Below, piece by piece: positions 17,214-26,158 of a stretch of DNA of 64,000 bases (the stretch's first letter is position 1; each line of letters starts with the position of its first letter). The DNA is taken from the NCBI RefSeq assembly GCF_900143025.1, contig NZ_FRCT01000013.1, forward strand, positions 31,760 through 95,759, written 5' to 3'. A model generated the notes under the pieces. That model ran no database searches, was not told where the DNA came from, and saw only the letters and a list, made by a program, of their open reading frames with translations. Made by a program: the position numbers and the translations under genes. The stretch comes from Ruminococcus flavefaciens (GTDB taxonomy: Bacteria; Bacillota; Clostridia; Oscillospirales; Ruminococcaceae).

Positions 17214-18139
17214 AAATAGTATTTATGGGAACACCTGATTTTGCTGTGCCGTGCCTGCGTACTCTTGCAGAGAGCGGACACGAGATAGCAGCAGTGTTCA
17301 CTCAGCCTGATAAACCTAAGGGAAGAGGATATAAGCTCATACCTACGCCTGTAAAGGCTGCTGCACAGGAGTACGATATACCTGTATACCAGCCGCTTTC
17401 ACTGAGAAAGGGCGAGGACGCAGAGGAGGCTATGAAGACATTACGTGAGATAGCTCCCGAGCTTATAGTAGTTACCGCCTACGGACAGATACTTCCGAAG
17501 GAGGTACTGGAACTCCCGAAGCATGGCTGTGTGAATATACACGCTTCACTTCTGCCGAAATACAGGGGCGCAGCTCCTATCAACTGGGTAATACTCAACG
17601 GCGAGAAGGAAACAGGTGTTACTTCCATGCAGATGAGCGAGGGGCTTGATACAGGCGATATGCTCATCAAGAAAAGCACCGAGATAGGCGCAAACGAGAC
17701 CTATGAGGAGCTTTACGCAAGACTTTCCGACATGGGCGGCGAGGTCCTTGCAGAAACTTTAAAAGCTATCGAAAGCGGCGACCTTCACCCCGAGGTGCAG
17801 GACGATAGCCTTAGCTGCTATTCGCCTATGATACGCAAGGAAATGAGTGCGCTTGACTTTTCAAAGCCTGCTGCGGATATACACAATACTATCCGCGGTG
17901 TTACGGGATTTGCAATGCTTGAAGGCAAGCGTCTGAAGGTATTCAGATCAGAGCTTTCCGATAAAAAGTACCCCAATGCTGAAAACGGTGCTATCGTCGA
18001 CACAAAGAGCTTTGCAGTAAAGTGCGGCGACGGCGGTGCGGTAATATTCCGCGAGGTCCAGCCTGAGGGCAAAAAACGTATGAACACAGAAGACTTCCTC
18101 AGAGGCAAAAAGCTTACAGAGGGAGAGCTTCTCGGATAA
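17210..18139 (+). CDS. fmt: Methionyl-tRNA formyltransferase
   Basis: Formylates initiator Met-tRNA using 10-formyl-tetrahydrofolate. 309 residues. The N-terminal Rossmann-like domain starts IVFMGTPDFAVPCL. The catalytic block is NIHASLLPKYRGAAPINW followed by MQMSEGLDTGDML. The C-terminal tRNA-binding domain contains IRGVTGFAM and GKKLTEGELLG. It lies in the def-fmt-protease-rsmB-rlmN-prpC-prkC run familiar from Bacillus. Confidence 0.97.
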   Translation: MKIVFMGTPDFAVPCLRTLAESGHEIAAVFTQPDKPKGRGYKLIPTPVKAAAQEYDIPVYQPLSLRKGEDAEEAMKTLREIAPELIVVTAYGQILPKEVLELPKHGCVNIHASLLPKYRGAAPINWVILNGEKETGVTSMQMSEGLDTGDMLIKKSTEIGANETYEELYARLSDMGGEVLAETLKAIESGDLHPEVQDDSLSCYSPMIRKEMSALDFSKPAADIHNTIRGVTGFAMLEGKRLKVFRSELSDKKYPNAENGAIVDTKSFAVKCGDGGAVIFREVQPEGKKRMNTEDFLRGKKLTEGELLG

Positions 18140-18149
18140 GGAGGAAATT

Positions 18150-18824
18150 ATGGATATCTTATTGATTTTAATAATGATTCTGCTGCCTATCATCGCGCAG
18201 ATAAACGTTAAGCTCACATTCAACAAGTACAGCAAGGTCGGAAATTCAAGAGGTCTTACTGCTGATGAAGTTGCAAGAAAAATACTCGATGCAAACGGTC
18301 TTTCTCATGTAAGTATCGAGCATATCAGCGGCGAGCTCAGCGACCACTACGACCCGAGAGCAAACGTAGTAAGACTTTCAGACTCTTGCTACGGCAAGAC
18401 TTCTGTTGCTGCTATCGGCGTAGCTGCACACGAGTGCGGTCATGCCTGTCAGCACGCTGAGAACTACACTCCTATCGTAATAAGAAGCAAGATAGTTCCT
18501 TTAACAAATATCTGCTCACGTTTATGGTATTTTGTGCTTATTATCGGCTGCTTACTCGCACAGATGACTATCGGTACAACTCTTATATATGTATCTATCG
18601 CTATGTTTGCAGCAGTTGTACTTTTCCAGATAGTAACTCTTCCATGTGAGTTCGACGCAAGCAACAGAGCATTAAAGACACTTGAACAGGATAATATCCT
18701 TGAGATGCAGGAGGTACCTCAGGCTAAGAAGGTGCTCACAGCAGCAGCTCTCACATATGTTGCAGCTCTCGTATCATCTATCATTCAGCTTCTCAGACTC
18801 CTTGCATCTGTCAGAAGAAGATAA
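18150..18824 (+). CDS. Membrane zinc metallopeptidase, YugP type
   Basis: A 224-residue integral membrane protein with the zinc-protease motif AAHECGHACQHA (HExxH) at about residues 92-103. Hydrophobic segments lie at the N-terminus (about 2-18), about 118-165 and the C-terminus. PCEFDASNRAL follows the membrane region, as in the YugP family. Its substrate is unknown. The gene between fmt and rsmB is a common clostridial insertion. A strong AAGGAGG site precedes the start, and the stop overlaps the rsmB ATG by one base. Confidence 0.9.
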   Translation: MDILLILIMILLPIIAQINVKLTFNKYSKVGNSRGLTADEVARKILDANGLSHVSIEHISGELSDHYDPRANVVRLSDSCYGKTSVAAIGVAAHECGHACQHAENYTPIVIRSKIVPLTNICSRLWYFVLIIGCLLAQMTIGTTLIYVSIAMFAAVVLFQIVTLPCEFDASNRALKTLEQDNILEMQEVPQAKKVLTAAALTYVAALVSSIIQLLRLLASVRRR

Positions 18825-20116
18825 TGACAGACCCCAGATACCTTGCGGTAAAGCTCCTTGACAAGACCTTTTCGGGCGGAAGCTATTCAAACCTCCAGCT
18901 TGACAGCGGTCTTAAAGCCTCTGACCTTGACGACAGGGGAAAGAAGCTTTGCTCTGCTATCTATTATGGAGTCATAGAGCGCAAGCTGACTCTTGACCAT
19001 ATCATCGGCGGACTCAGTTCACGTCCCGTTGCAAAGCTTGACAGCATTATCCTCAATATACTGCGCTGCGGTATCTATCAGATAATGTATATGGACAGCG
19101 TTCCCGATAACGCAGCCGTAAACGAAAGCGTAGCACTTGCGAAGAAATTCCGCAAGACAAGTGCTTCGGGCATGGTAAACGCTGTTCTGCGCAATTTTAT
19201 AAGGGGCGGCAAGGAGATAAAGCTTCCGAAAAAAGCTATTGAAGCCATGTCCGTGAAGTATTCCGCACCTGTACCGCTGGTGAAAAGTCTCACAGATGAC
19301 TACGGTGCAGATAGGGCGGAGAAATTTCTTGCAAATTCTCTTGAAAAGAGTGTCACATATCTGCGCAGAAATGCGTTATTATGTAATGAGGAAGAATTTC
19401 ACGGAGCACTCGGCAATATTAAAGCCGAAAGGCTGAGAGAATATTGTTACACGGCTGAAAACGGCGACCTTACCGCTACAGAGGCTTTTAAAAAGGGATA
19501 TTTCCATGTTCAGGGACTTGCCTCACAGCTTTGCTGCGAAACACTTGCTCCTGACGAGCAGGACAGAGTCCTTGATATATGCGCAGCTCCGGGCGGCAAG
19601 ACCTTTACAATGGCGGAGCTTATGAACGGCAAGGGCGAGATATACGCCTTTGACCTTCACGAAAAACGTGCCGAGCTCATACGCAAGGGCGCGGAAAGAC
19701 TCCGACTCACCAATATCAAAGCGGCAGCAGGGGACGCAACTGTATTCAACTCCGACCTGCCGAAATTCACTAAGATACTCTGCGATGTCCCGTGTTCGGG
19801 ACTGGGAGTCATCGGCAGCAAGCCCGAGATAAAGTACAAGGATATCTCAGACTTTGCGGGGCTCCCCGATATACAATATAAAATAGTGTGCAATGCGCTC
19901 AACTATCTGGAGAAGGGCGGTACTCTCGTCTACTCCACCTGTACGGTGCGCAGAGCCGAAAACGAGGAGGTCTGCGAAAGACTTCTCCGCGAACACCCCG
20001 AGCTTGAAGCAGTTGAGCTTCCCGAGCTTATGGGAGAGAGTTTCGGCACTATGGCAACACTTATGCCGCCGAAATTCGGCAGCGGCTTCTTTATAGCAAA
20101 ATTCAGAAAAAAGTAA
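18824..20116 (+). CDS. rsmB: 16S rRNA (cytosine-967 C5) methyltransferase
   Basis: A SAM-dependent rRNA m5C methyltransferase of 430 residues. An N-terminal NusB-like RNA-binding domain (about 1-135) precedes the catalytic domain. SAM-binding motif I is ICAAPGGKTFTMAEL. Catalytic cysteines lie in DVPCSGLG and YSTCTV. It overlaps the preceding protease gene by one base, and rlmN starts nine bases later. Both act on rRNA. Confidence 0.96.
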   Translation: MTDPRYLAVKLLDKTFSGGSYSNLQLDSGLKASDLDDRGKKLCSAIYYGVIERKLTLDHIIGGLSSRPVAKLDSIILNILRCGIYQIMYMDSVPDNAAVNESVALAKKFRKTSASGMVNAVLRNFIRGGKEIKLPKKAIEAMSVKYSAPVPLVKSLTDDYGADRAEKFLANSLEKSVTYLRRNALLCNEEEFHGALGNIKAERLREYCYTAENGDLTATEAFKKGYFHVQGLASQLCCETLAPDEQDRVLDICAAPGGKTFTMAELMNGKGEIYAFDLHEKRAELIRKGAERLRLTNIKAAAGDATVFNSDLPKFTKILCDVPCSGLGVIGSKPEIKYKDISDFAGLPDIQYKIVCNALNYLEKGGTLVYSTCTVRRAENEEVCERLLREHPELEAVELPELMGESFGTMATLMPPKFGSGFFIAKFRKK

Positions 20117-20125
20117 GGTGATAAA

Positions 20126-21184
20126 TTGGAAAAAATCGATATTCTCAGTCTTGATCTTGACGAGCTTGCGGAAATACTGACAAGTATCGGCGAGAAGAAA
20201 TTCCGTGCGAAGCAGATATTTCAGTGGCTGCACGTGAAAAGAGTCCTTGATTTCGACAAAATGACTGATATATCTGTCCAATTACGCCGCAGCTTGAACG
20301 AAATTTTTTGTATAAATGGACTATTTGTGCAGAAAAGGCTTGAATCTGCTATAGATAATACGGTAAAATATCTTTATAGGCTTTCTGACGGCAATTTTGT
20401 CGAGACTGTTCTCATGGAATACAGCTATGGTTACAGTATCTGCGTGTCAACTCAGGTGGGCTGTAAAATGGGGTGCAACTTCTGCGCTTCGACTATAGCA
20501 GGCTATGTCAGAAGTCTTACTGCCTCGGAGATTTTAATGCAGATCTACGAGGCTGAACGTGATTCAGGCAAGCGTGTCTCGGGAGTGGTGCTCATGGGCA
20601 TCGGCGAACCCCTTGACAACTTCGACAACGTTATGAAGTTCCTGCGTCTGCTGTCCCATAAGGACGGCAATGATATGAGCCTTCGTCACGTTTCACTTTC
20701 TACCTGCGGCATAGTGCCGCGGATATATGAGCTGGCGGATATGAAGCTTCAGCTTACTCTTTCGGTATCCCTTCACTGTGCGGATAACGAGGGGCGAAGC
20801 GAGATAATGCCCGTCAACAGAAAGTACGATCTTCCGAGCCTTATTGAGGCTTGCAGATATTATATCGACAAGACGGGACGGCGTGTCACATTTGAGTATG
20901 CCGTTATCGACGACGTTAATTCCTCGCCCGCAGATGCCGACAAGCTGGCAAAGCTGCTGAGAGGAATGAACTGCCATGTAAACCTTATTCCCGTCAATAA
21001 GGTAAGGGAACGAAATTATCATACAGCCCGCTCAGGCGTTGCGGAATTCGCAAAGCAGCTTGGCAGGCGGGGGATAAACGCTACCGTAAGAAGAACTCTC
21101 GGCAGCGATATCGAAGCAGCGTGCGGTCAGCTCAGGCGTGACGCTGCACAGCAGAATACAAAGAATGGGGGTGCGGATACTTGA
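20126..21184 (+). CDS. rlmN: 23S rRNA (adenine-2503 C2) methyltransferase, radical SAM
   Basis: A radical-SAM enzyme that methylates A2503 in 23S rRNA and A37 in some tRNAs. 352 residues. The cluster-binding motif is VGCKMGCNFCAST (CxxxCxxC). GVVLMGIGEPLDNFDNVMKF and LQLTLSVSLHCADN are family hallmarks. The second catalytic cysteine is expected near EAACGQL at the C-terminus. The start at 20126 is TTG in GTGATAAATTGG. The 3' end overlaps prpC by four bases. Confidence 0.96.
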   Translation: MEKIDILSLDLDELAEILTSIGEKKFRAKQIFQWLHVKRVLDFDKMTDISVQLRRSLNEIFCINGLFVQKRLESAIDNTVKYLYRLSDGNFVETVLMEYSYGYSICVSTQVGCKMGCNFCASTIAGYVRSLTASEILMQIYEAERDSGKRVSGVVLMGIGEPLDNFDNVMKFLRLLSHKDGNDMSLRHVSLSTCGIVPRIYELADMKLQLTLSVSLHCADNEGRSEIMPVNRKYDLPSLIEACRYYIDKTGRRVTFEYAVIDDVNSSPADADKLAKLLRGMNCHVNLIPVNKVRERNYHTARSGVAEFAKQLGRRGINATVRRTLGSDIEAACGQLRRDAAQQNTKNGGADT

Positions 21185-21906
21185 GATTTCGCTTTGGCAC
21201 GGATATCGGTCTCATGCGCGAGGAAAATCAGGACGCTGTGAGATGCGAATATTTCGGCCATAATGTTCTTGCCGTGGTATGTGACGGTATGGGAGGCGAG
21301 CGAGCAGGCAAGGAAGCCAGCGAGCTTGCAATAGAAGAATTCTTCCAGCGTTTTTCGGCAGATTACAAAGAGAGTCTGAGTGATGAAGAGATCCGCAAGC
21401 TCCTTATCTCCTCGATCTCGGCAGCAAATTCCGTGATATATACACGGGCACGGTTCGATTTCAAGAATTTCGGCATGGGAACGACCTGTGTGGCTGCCTT
21501 TGTCAACAAGAAAACAGCCTTCATAGCCAACGTCGGTGACAGCAGAGCGTATCTTATAACGGATACGGGGCTCGTAAGGGTCACAACAGATCATAACGTA
21601 GCCGCTCTCCTTTTTGAACAGGGAAAGATCACCGAGGAGGAAATGGAGGTACACCCTCAGAAGCATATGCTTGTAAGAGCGGTCGGCGTAGAAAAGACAG
21701 TGCTGACCGATACCTTCATGCTTGATTATGAGGATAAGATCAGCCTGCTGCTTTGCTCGGACGGACTTTCGGGATATTGCAGCGACGATGAGATATACAG
21801 CGTCATACTAAACTCTGATTTTGATGATGTTGCAGACGAACTTATTAAATTAGCTCTCGCAAAGGGCGGCCGCGATAACGTAACAGTTGCGGTAATTTCT
21901 GACTAA
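21181..21906 (+). CDS. prpC: PP2C-type Ser/Thr protein phosphatase
   Basis: A metal-dependent phosphatase that reverses PrkC phosphorylation. 241 residues. Metal-binding aspartates occur in DIGLMREENQD, CDGMGG, NVGDSRAY and GGRDNVTVAVI. The start is a TTG overlapping the rlmN TGA. It is directly followed by prkC, the standard kinase-phosphatase pair of Firmicutes. Confidence 0.96.
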   Translation: MRFRFGTDIGLMREENQDAVRCEYFGHNVLAVVCDGMGGERAGKEASELAIEEFFQRFSADYKESLSDEEIRKLLISSISAANSVIYTRARFDFKNFGMGTTCVAAFVNKKTAFIANVGDSRAYLITDTGLVRVTTDHNVAALLFEQGKITEEEMEVHPQKHMLVRAVGVEKTVLTDTFMLDYEDKISLLLCSDGLSGYCSDDEIYSVILNSDFDDVADELIKLALAKGGRDNVTVAVISD

Positions 21907-21922
21907 CGCAGGAGGAAAGGAA

Positions 21923-24340
21923 ATGGATAAAAACATTGGCAAAAAGCTCGACGGAAGATACGAGATAACCGAGCTTATCGGCGTCGGAGGTATGGCTGAG
22001 GTATACAAGGGCGTTGATGTTATCGACAACAAAACGGTAGCAATAAAGATACTGAAAAAGGAATTTGCAGAGAATGAGGAATTCCTGCGCCGCTTCAGAA
22101 ACGAATCTAAAGCGATAGCAGTCCTTTCTCACCCTAACATCGTAAAGATATACGATGTAGGCTTTTCTGAAAAGATACAGTATATCGTAATGGAGTATAT
22201 CGACGGTATCACACTTAAAGAGTATATCGAGGAGGAAAGAGTCCTTTCATGGAAGGATACTGTTCATTTCGTTATACAGATACTCCGTGCTCTCCAGCAC
22301 GCTCACGACAAGGGTATAGTCCACCGCGATATCAAGCCTCAGAACATTATGATGTTCACAGACGGCACTATAAAGGTCATGGACTTCGGTATTGCAAAGT
22401 TTGCCCGTGAAGAGGGCAAGACAGCAACCGATCAGGCTATCGGAAGCGTTCACTACATCAGCCCCGAGCAGGCAAGCGGAAACGTTACAGACGCTAAGAG
22501 CGATATCTACTCTGTAGGCGCAATGATGTACGAGATGCTCACAGGCAGAAAGCCATTCGACAGCGATAACCCTGTTGCTATCGCAGTTATGCATATGCAC
22601 GATATCCCTGAGCGTCCGAGACAGATAAATCCCGATATCCCAGATGGTCTTGAGGAGATCGTCCTCAGAGCTATGGAAAAGGCTCCTGATGACAGATACC
22701 AGACAACTGCCGAGATGATAAGCGATATCGAAGCATTCAAGGCAGATCCTCACATCACCTTCGGCTATTACACCGAGGAGGGTGATGAAGGCGAACAGGA
22801 TATTCTCGATAACTCTGTTGAGAATGATATCCAGACAGAGAGCAGACAGGAGGTAGCAAGTGCCTACGCTGCAAAGACTGCATCTTCATCAGCAGGAGCA
22901 CCTGCCTATGCGGGAGCAGCTGCTGCAATGTCAGCAGGCGGCGGAAGCGGTACTTCCGTTTCACAGAGATATAATGACGCATACACCAATAACTATAACA
23001 ATAACGGCGGCTATGACGATGATGAGGACGACGACGAGGAGGAAGAGCGTTCTTCACTGGTAGTTCCTGTTCTTACAGCTGTAGTAGTCGTAGTTATCAT
23101 CGTTGCGGTATTCTTCGTAGTTACAATGCTCGGCAACCTTCTCAAGGGCAACTCCCTGAAGGGCGGCAACAAGATGCCTGAGCTCTACGGTATGGACTAC
23201 TATCAGGCAGAGCAGAAATGGGGCAACAGCATCAAGTTCCAGATCGAGGACTCTGAGTACAACGAAGCAGACGAAAACTGCATCATCAAGCAGAGTATCG
23301 AAGCAGGCTCAGTATTCAAGAAGGGCGATGTCTGCAAGGTAACTATCAGTAAGGGTATGGAGACAGTAGACGTTCCTCACGTTGCAGGAATAAATGCTGA
23401 CCTTGCAAAGCTCCAGCTCAAGGACAGAGGTCTCGAATGTAAGATAATCAAGCGTTCGGACGGAAAAGTAAATCCAAACTATGTAATCAAATCCGAGCCG
23501 GAAGAGGGCACGGAGGTATATAAGGGCTCAACAGTTGTTCTCTACGTAAGTATGGGCGCAAATGCAGAGCAGTTCGAGCTTGAGGACTACACACACATGA
23601 GCATTGATGACGCTGTTATCAAGGCAGGCTACAAGAATCTCAAGGTAGAGACTATCTCAGAGCCTTCCTACGAGAAAAAGGATATAGTATTCAAGCAGGA
23701 GCCTGAAAAGGGCACAAAGGTAGAGGGCGGTTCTACAATTACTCTCTATGTCAGCGACGGTACTATCCCTGACGGTAAGGTAACTATTGATATCGGACTT
23801 CCTTCCGACGCAGAGGGAAGATTCAGCATCGACTTTATCCTCACAGATGAAAAGGGACACTCAAAGGCTGAGACAACAGGTCTTATCATCTGTCCAGGTA
23901 TGTCAACAGCGTCTGCATCTATCGACGGTTCAGGCAAGGGCGTAGAGGTAAGAGCATTCCTTTACAATATGACAACTCAGCAGAAGGCACCTCTCGGAAC
24001 CTACAAATTCGACTTCTCGACTAATTCCTATTCGACAGTATCAGAGGACGTATGGGGCGCATTCAATTCAGTAGGCGGCTTCAAGCCAGCCGAGACAGAG
24101 CCTCCGACGGAAGCTCCTAAGCCAACTGAACATCAGCAGCAGCCTACAGAGCAGCAGAACGATCATCAGGAGGGTGTTAACGGATTTACTCTTCCTGACG
24201 GAACATGGTGGTACTATGACAAGGCTGACCATGTACTCGGCGAATGGGTAAACGGCGTATGGACGTTATATCAGCCGGGTGTTAACGGCTACTGGGAGAC
24301 CAATGACAGTGGTCCTAATATATGGCATTGGAACAGCTGA
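21923..24340 (+). CDS. prkC: PASTA-domain Ser/Thr protein kinase with unusual C-terminus
   Basis: A membrane kinase that senses cell-wall fragments. 805 residues. The kinase domain (about 11-270) has GVGGMAEVYKG, HRDIKPQN and DFGIAK. A long low-complexity cytoplasmic linker and an acidic stretch precede one membrane helix (about 375-397). Three PASTA repeats cover about 412-612. A beta-rich segment (613-720), a Pro/Thr/Gln linker (about 720-748) and a tryptophan-rich tail with seven Trp (about 751-805, including DGTWWYYDKADHVLGEWVNG) follow. Typical homologues end after the PASTA repeats, so the tail is an extra module. It overlaps rsgA by one base. Confidence 0.95.
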   Translation: MDKNIGKKLDGRYEITELIGVGGMAEVYKGVDVIDNKTVAIKILKKEFAENEEFLRRFRNESKAIAVLSHPNIVKIYDVGFSEKIQYIVMEYIDGITLKEYIEEERVLSWKDTVHFVIQILRALQHAHDKGIVHRDIKPQNIMMFTDGTIKVMDFGIAKFAREEGKTATDQAIGSVHYISPEQASGNVTDAKSDIYSVGAMMYEMLTGRKPFDSDNPVAIAVMHMHDIPERPRQINPDIPDGLEEIVLRAMEKAPDDRYQTTAEMISDIEAFKADPHITFGYYTEEGDEGEQDILDNSVENDIQTESRQEVASAYAAKTASSSAGAPAYAGAAAAMSAGGGSGTSVSQRYNDAYTNNYNNNGGYDDDEDDDEEEERSSLVVPVLTAVVVVVIIVAVFFVVTMLGNLLKGNSLKGGNKMPELYGMDYYQAEQKWGNSIKFQIEDSEYNEADENCIIKQSIEAGSVFKKGDVCKVTISKGMETVDVPHVAGINADLAKLQLKDRGLECKIIKRSDGKVNPNYVIKSEPEEGTEVYKGSTVVLYVSMGANAEQFELEDYTHMSIDDAVIKAGYKNLKVETISEPSYEKKDIVFKQEPEKGTKVEGGSTITLYVSDGTIPDGKVTIDIGLPSDAEGRFSIDFILTDEKGHSKAETTGLIICPGMSTASASIDGSGKGVEVRAFLYNMTTQQKAPLGTYKFDFSTNSYSTVSEDVWGAFNSVGGFKPAETEPPTEAPKPTEHQQQPTEQQNDHQEGVNGFTLPDGTWWYYDKADHVLGEWVNGVWTLYQPGVNGYWETNDSGPNIWHWNS

Positions 24341-25209
24341 TGGGTACTAACGGAATAATTATAAAATGCTTAGGGGGACTCTACAGTGTAGAGTCCCCTG
24401 ACGGTATATATGAGTGCAAGGCGAGAGGCGTTTTCCGCAACAGGGGTATCAGTCCCTGTGTTGGCGACAGAGTTACCGTAGAGGACGGGGTAATAACCGA
24501 GATAGCCGACCGAAAAAACTGTATCATAAGACCTCCTCTTGCAAACCTTGACCAGCTTATATTCATAGTCTCCACCTGTGAGCCTGCCCCGAATTATCTC
24601 ATACTCGACAAGTTCATAGCGATTGCGGAGTACAAGGGCATAACTCCTGTCATGGTCATCACAAAGACAGACCTTGGTGACAGCAGTCCCATACATGAGA
24701 TATACGGCGGCATCGGCATAGACGTAGTGGAGGTAAAGTACGGCGACGAAGCCTCTGTAGAAGCTGTAAGGCAGCTCCTTACAGGGAAGATAAGCGCCTT
24801 TACGGGCAATTCGGGTGCAGGAAAGTCCACACTGCTCAATGCAGTAGACCCTACGCTGAATATCGCAACAGGAGAGATAAGCAAAAAGCTGGGCAGAGGC
24901 AGACATACTACCCGCCATGCGGAGCTCTATAAGCTTGCAGGCGGCGGTTATATAGCAGATACACCGGGGTTCTCCACATTCGAGACAAACAGATACGATA
25001 TAATTCGCAAGGAGGAGCTTGCAGGCTGCTTCCGCGAATTTGAGGGACTTACGGACAAATGCCGTTTCAGAGACTGCGCACATATATGTGAAAAGGGCTG
25101 TGCGGTAGTAGAAGCGGTTGAGAACGGTGATATACACAGAAGCCGCCATGAAAGCTATAAGACTATGTATGAAGAGGCAAAACAGCTGAAGGAGTGGGAA
25201 TTGAAATGA
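24340..25209 (+). CDS. rsgA: Ribosome small-subunit-dependent GTPase
   Basis: A circularly permuted GTPase that tests maturation of the 30S subunit. About 289 residues from the ATG that overlaps the prkC stop. An N-terminal OB-fold precedes the G-motifs in permuted order: TKTD (G4), GNSGAGKST (G1) and DTPGFS (G3). The C-terminal zinc site is CRFRDCAHICEKGCAV. In Bacillus its homologue CpgA lies in the same position after prkC and is a PrkC target. Confidence 0.96.
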   Translation: MGTNGIIIKCLGGLYSVESPDGIYECKARGVFRNRGISPCVGDRVTVEDGVITEIADRKNCIIRPPLANLDQLIFIVSTCEPAPNYLILDKFIAIAEYKGITPVMVITKTDLGDSSPIHEIYGGIGIDVVEVKYGDEASVEAVRQLLTGKISAFTGNSGAGKSTLLNAVDPTLNIATGEISKKLGRGRHTTRHAELYKLAGGGYIADTPGFSTFETNRYDIIRKEELAGCFREFEGLTDKCRFRDCAHICEKGCAVVEAVENGDIHRSRHESYKTMYEEAKQLKEWELK

Positions 25210-25847
25210 AAAAATGCGCAATATTTGCAGGCGGAGATGTGCCTGAAAGAAATACCGAGTGGCTTCTTAGAATGCTGGACGAGACAGACCTTATCATATG
25301 TGCGGACTGTGGCTACAATCACGCCAAAAGGCTTGGAATAGTGCCGAATATAATCGTAGGCGATTTTGATTCTTACACAGATGAGCTCCCCTCGGGTATA
25401 GAGATATTGCAGAGCGTCCCCGATAAGGACGATACGGATACTCTTATGGCTGTAAAGCACGCAATAGAGCTTGGATATTCAAATATAGACCTTTACGGCG
25501 GCATAGGCGGCACAAGATTTGAGCACAGCTTTGCCAATATCCAGACAATGATATACGCCTATCAGCAGGGCTGTACACTTAATATGTACGGCGACAGCGA
25601 CCTTATGATACAGGGCGCAGATGACGGTGATGTTATATACCGCAACAGAGGAAAAGGCGTATATATGTCAGTATTCGCACTAAGCGAAAGCGTTGGTATA
25701 GATTATCTCCGCGGAGTAAAGTACCCTCTTGAGGATTACTGCATGGTGCAGTCCTTCCCCATAGGCGTAAGCAACGAGATAACAGGCGAAACAGCGAAGC
25801 TCCGCATAAATAACGGCCTTGCACTTATAATCATCACGAACAAGTAA
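25206..25847 (+). CDS. thiN: Thiamine pyrophosphokinase
   Basis: Converts thiamine to thiamine diphosphate. About 213 residues from the ATG at 25206, which overlaps the rsgA stop (ATGA). The N-terminal domain has ADCGYNHAKRLGIVPNIIVGDFDS and the conserved DKDDTDTLMAVKHAI. The second domain contains GIGGTRFEHSFANI. In Bacillus rpe separates rsgA from thiN. Here rpe is absent from this position. Confidence 0.94.
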   Translation: MKKCAIFAGGDVPERNTEWLLRMLDETDLIICADCGYNHAKRLGIVPNIIVGDFDSYTDELPSGIEILQSVPDKDDTDTLMAVKHAIELGYSNIDLYGGIGGTRFEHSFANIQTMIYAYQQGCTLNMYGDSDLMIQGADDGDVIYRNRGKGVYMSVFALSESVGIDYLRGVKYPLEDYCMVQSFPIGVSNEITGETAKLRINNGLALIIITNK

Positions 25848-25855
25848 CAAAAATG

Positions 25856-25890
25856 CCTTTGATGAATATAATATAGTATATCATCAAAGG
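25856..25890 (+). promoter_or_regulatory. Perfect inverted repeat overlapping the spoVM ribosome site
   Basis: CCTTTGATGA (25856-25865) and TCATCAAAGG (25881-25890) form a 10-bp stem around a 15-base AT-rich loop. The last AAGG of the stem is the beginning of the AAAGGAGGG ribosome site of spoVM. No T-run follows, so it is unlikely to be a terminator. It could limit spoVM translation until melted or transcribed from an internal start. Confidence 0.6.
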
Positions 25891-25902
25891 AGGGATAACA
25901 TC

Positions 25903-25986
25903 TTGAAGATAGTTGTCATAAAGAGTCCGAAATTCGTATCAGGTTTTCTGCGGGTAATATTCGGTATAAAAAAAGAAGAACAATAA
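25903..25986 (+). CDS. spoVM: Stage V sporulation protein M (27-residue peptide)
   Basis: A short frame from TTG 25903 to TAA 25986, with AAAGGAGGG eight bases upstream. It encodes MKIVVIKSPKFVSGFLRVIF followed by GIKKEEQ. This parallels Bacillus SpoVM in length (26), charge pattern, the K-x-PKF-x-x-G core and a basic tail. In Bacillus the amphipathic helix recognises the curved forespore membrane and anchors the spore coat base. The locus fits: in Bacillus spoVM follows prpC-prkC-rsgA-rpe-thiN-rpmB. A terminator lies about 25 bases downstream. Confidence 0.88.
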   Translation: MKIVVIKSPKFVSGFLRVIFGIKKEEQ

Positions 25987-26010
25987 TTACAGGGGCGCAC
26001 CCTGCATATT

Positions 26011-26044
26011 AAAAGCGGCTGACTCAATGAGTCAGCCGCTTTTC
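26011..26044. terminator. Terminator after spoVM
   Basis: AAAAGCGGCTGACTC and GAGTCAGCCGCTTTT form a near-perfect long stem. T-rich ends on both strands make it usable for spoVM and possibly for the convergent membrane-protein operon. Confidence 0.85.
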
Positions 26045-26158
26045 TCGGTATTACGCCGTTTTTATATCACTGCGATATATTTTTATTTTTTAATTTTTGA
26101 ATAATCAATGGTTTTTCGTTGAAAAACGCTGTTTTTTTGCCCCTTTATAGAAGGACAT

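Noticed and set aside
24370..25221. Long minus-strand open frame opposite rsgA (283 codons)
   Set aside because: It mirrors the codon pattern of rsgA, whose G-motifs and zinc site are complete, and shows no domain of its own.
25856..25890. Terminator of thiN
   Set aside because: The stem is good but is followed by AGGGATAAC rather than a T-run, and it merges with the spoVM ribosome site.
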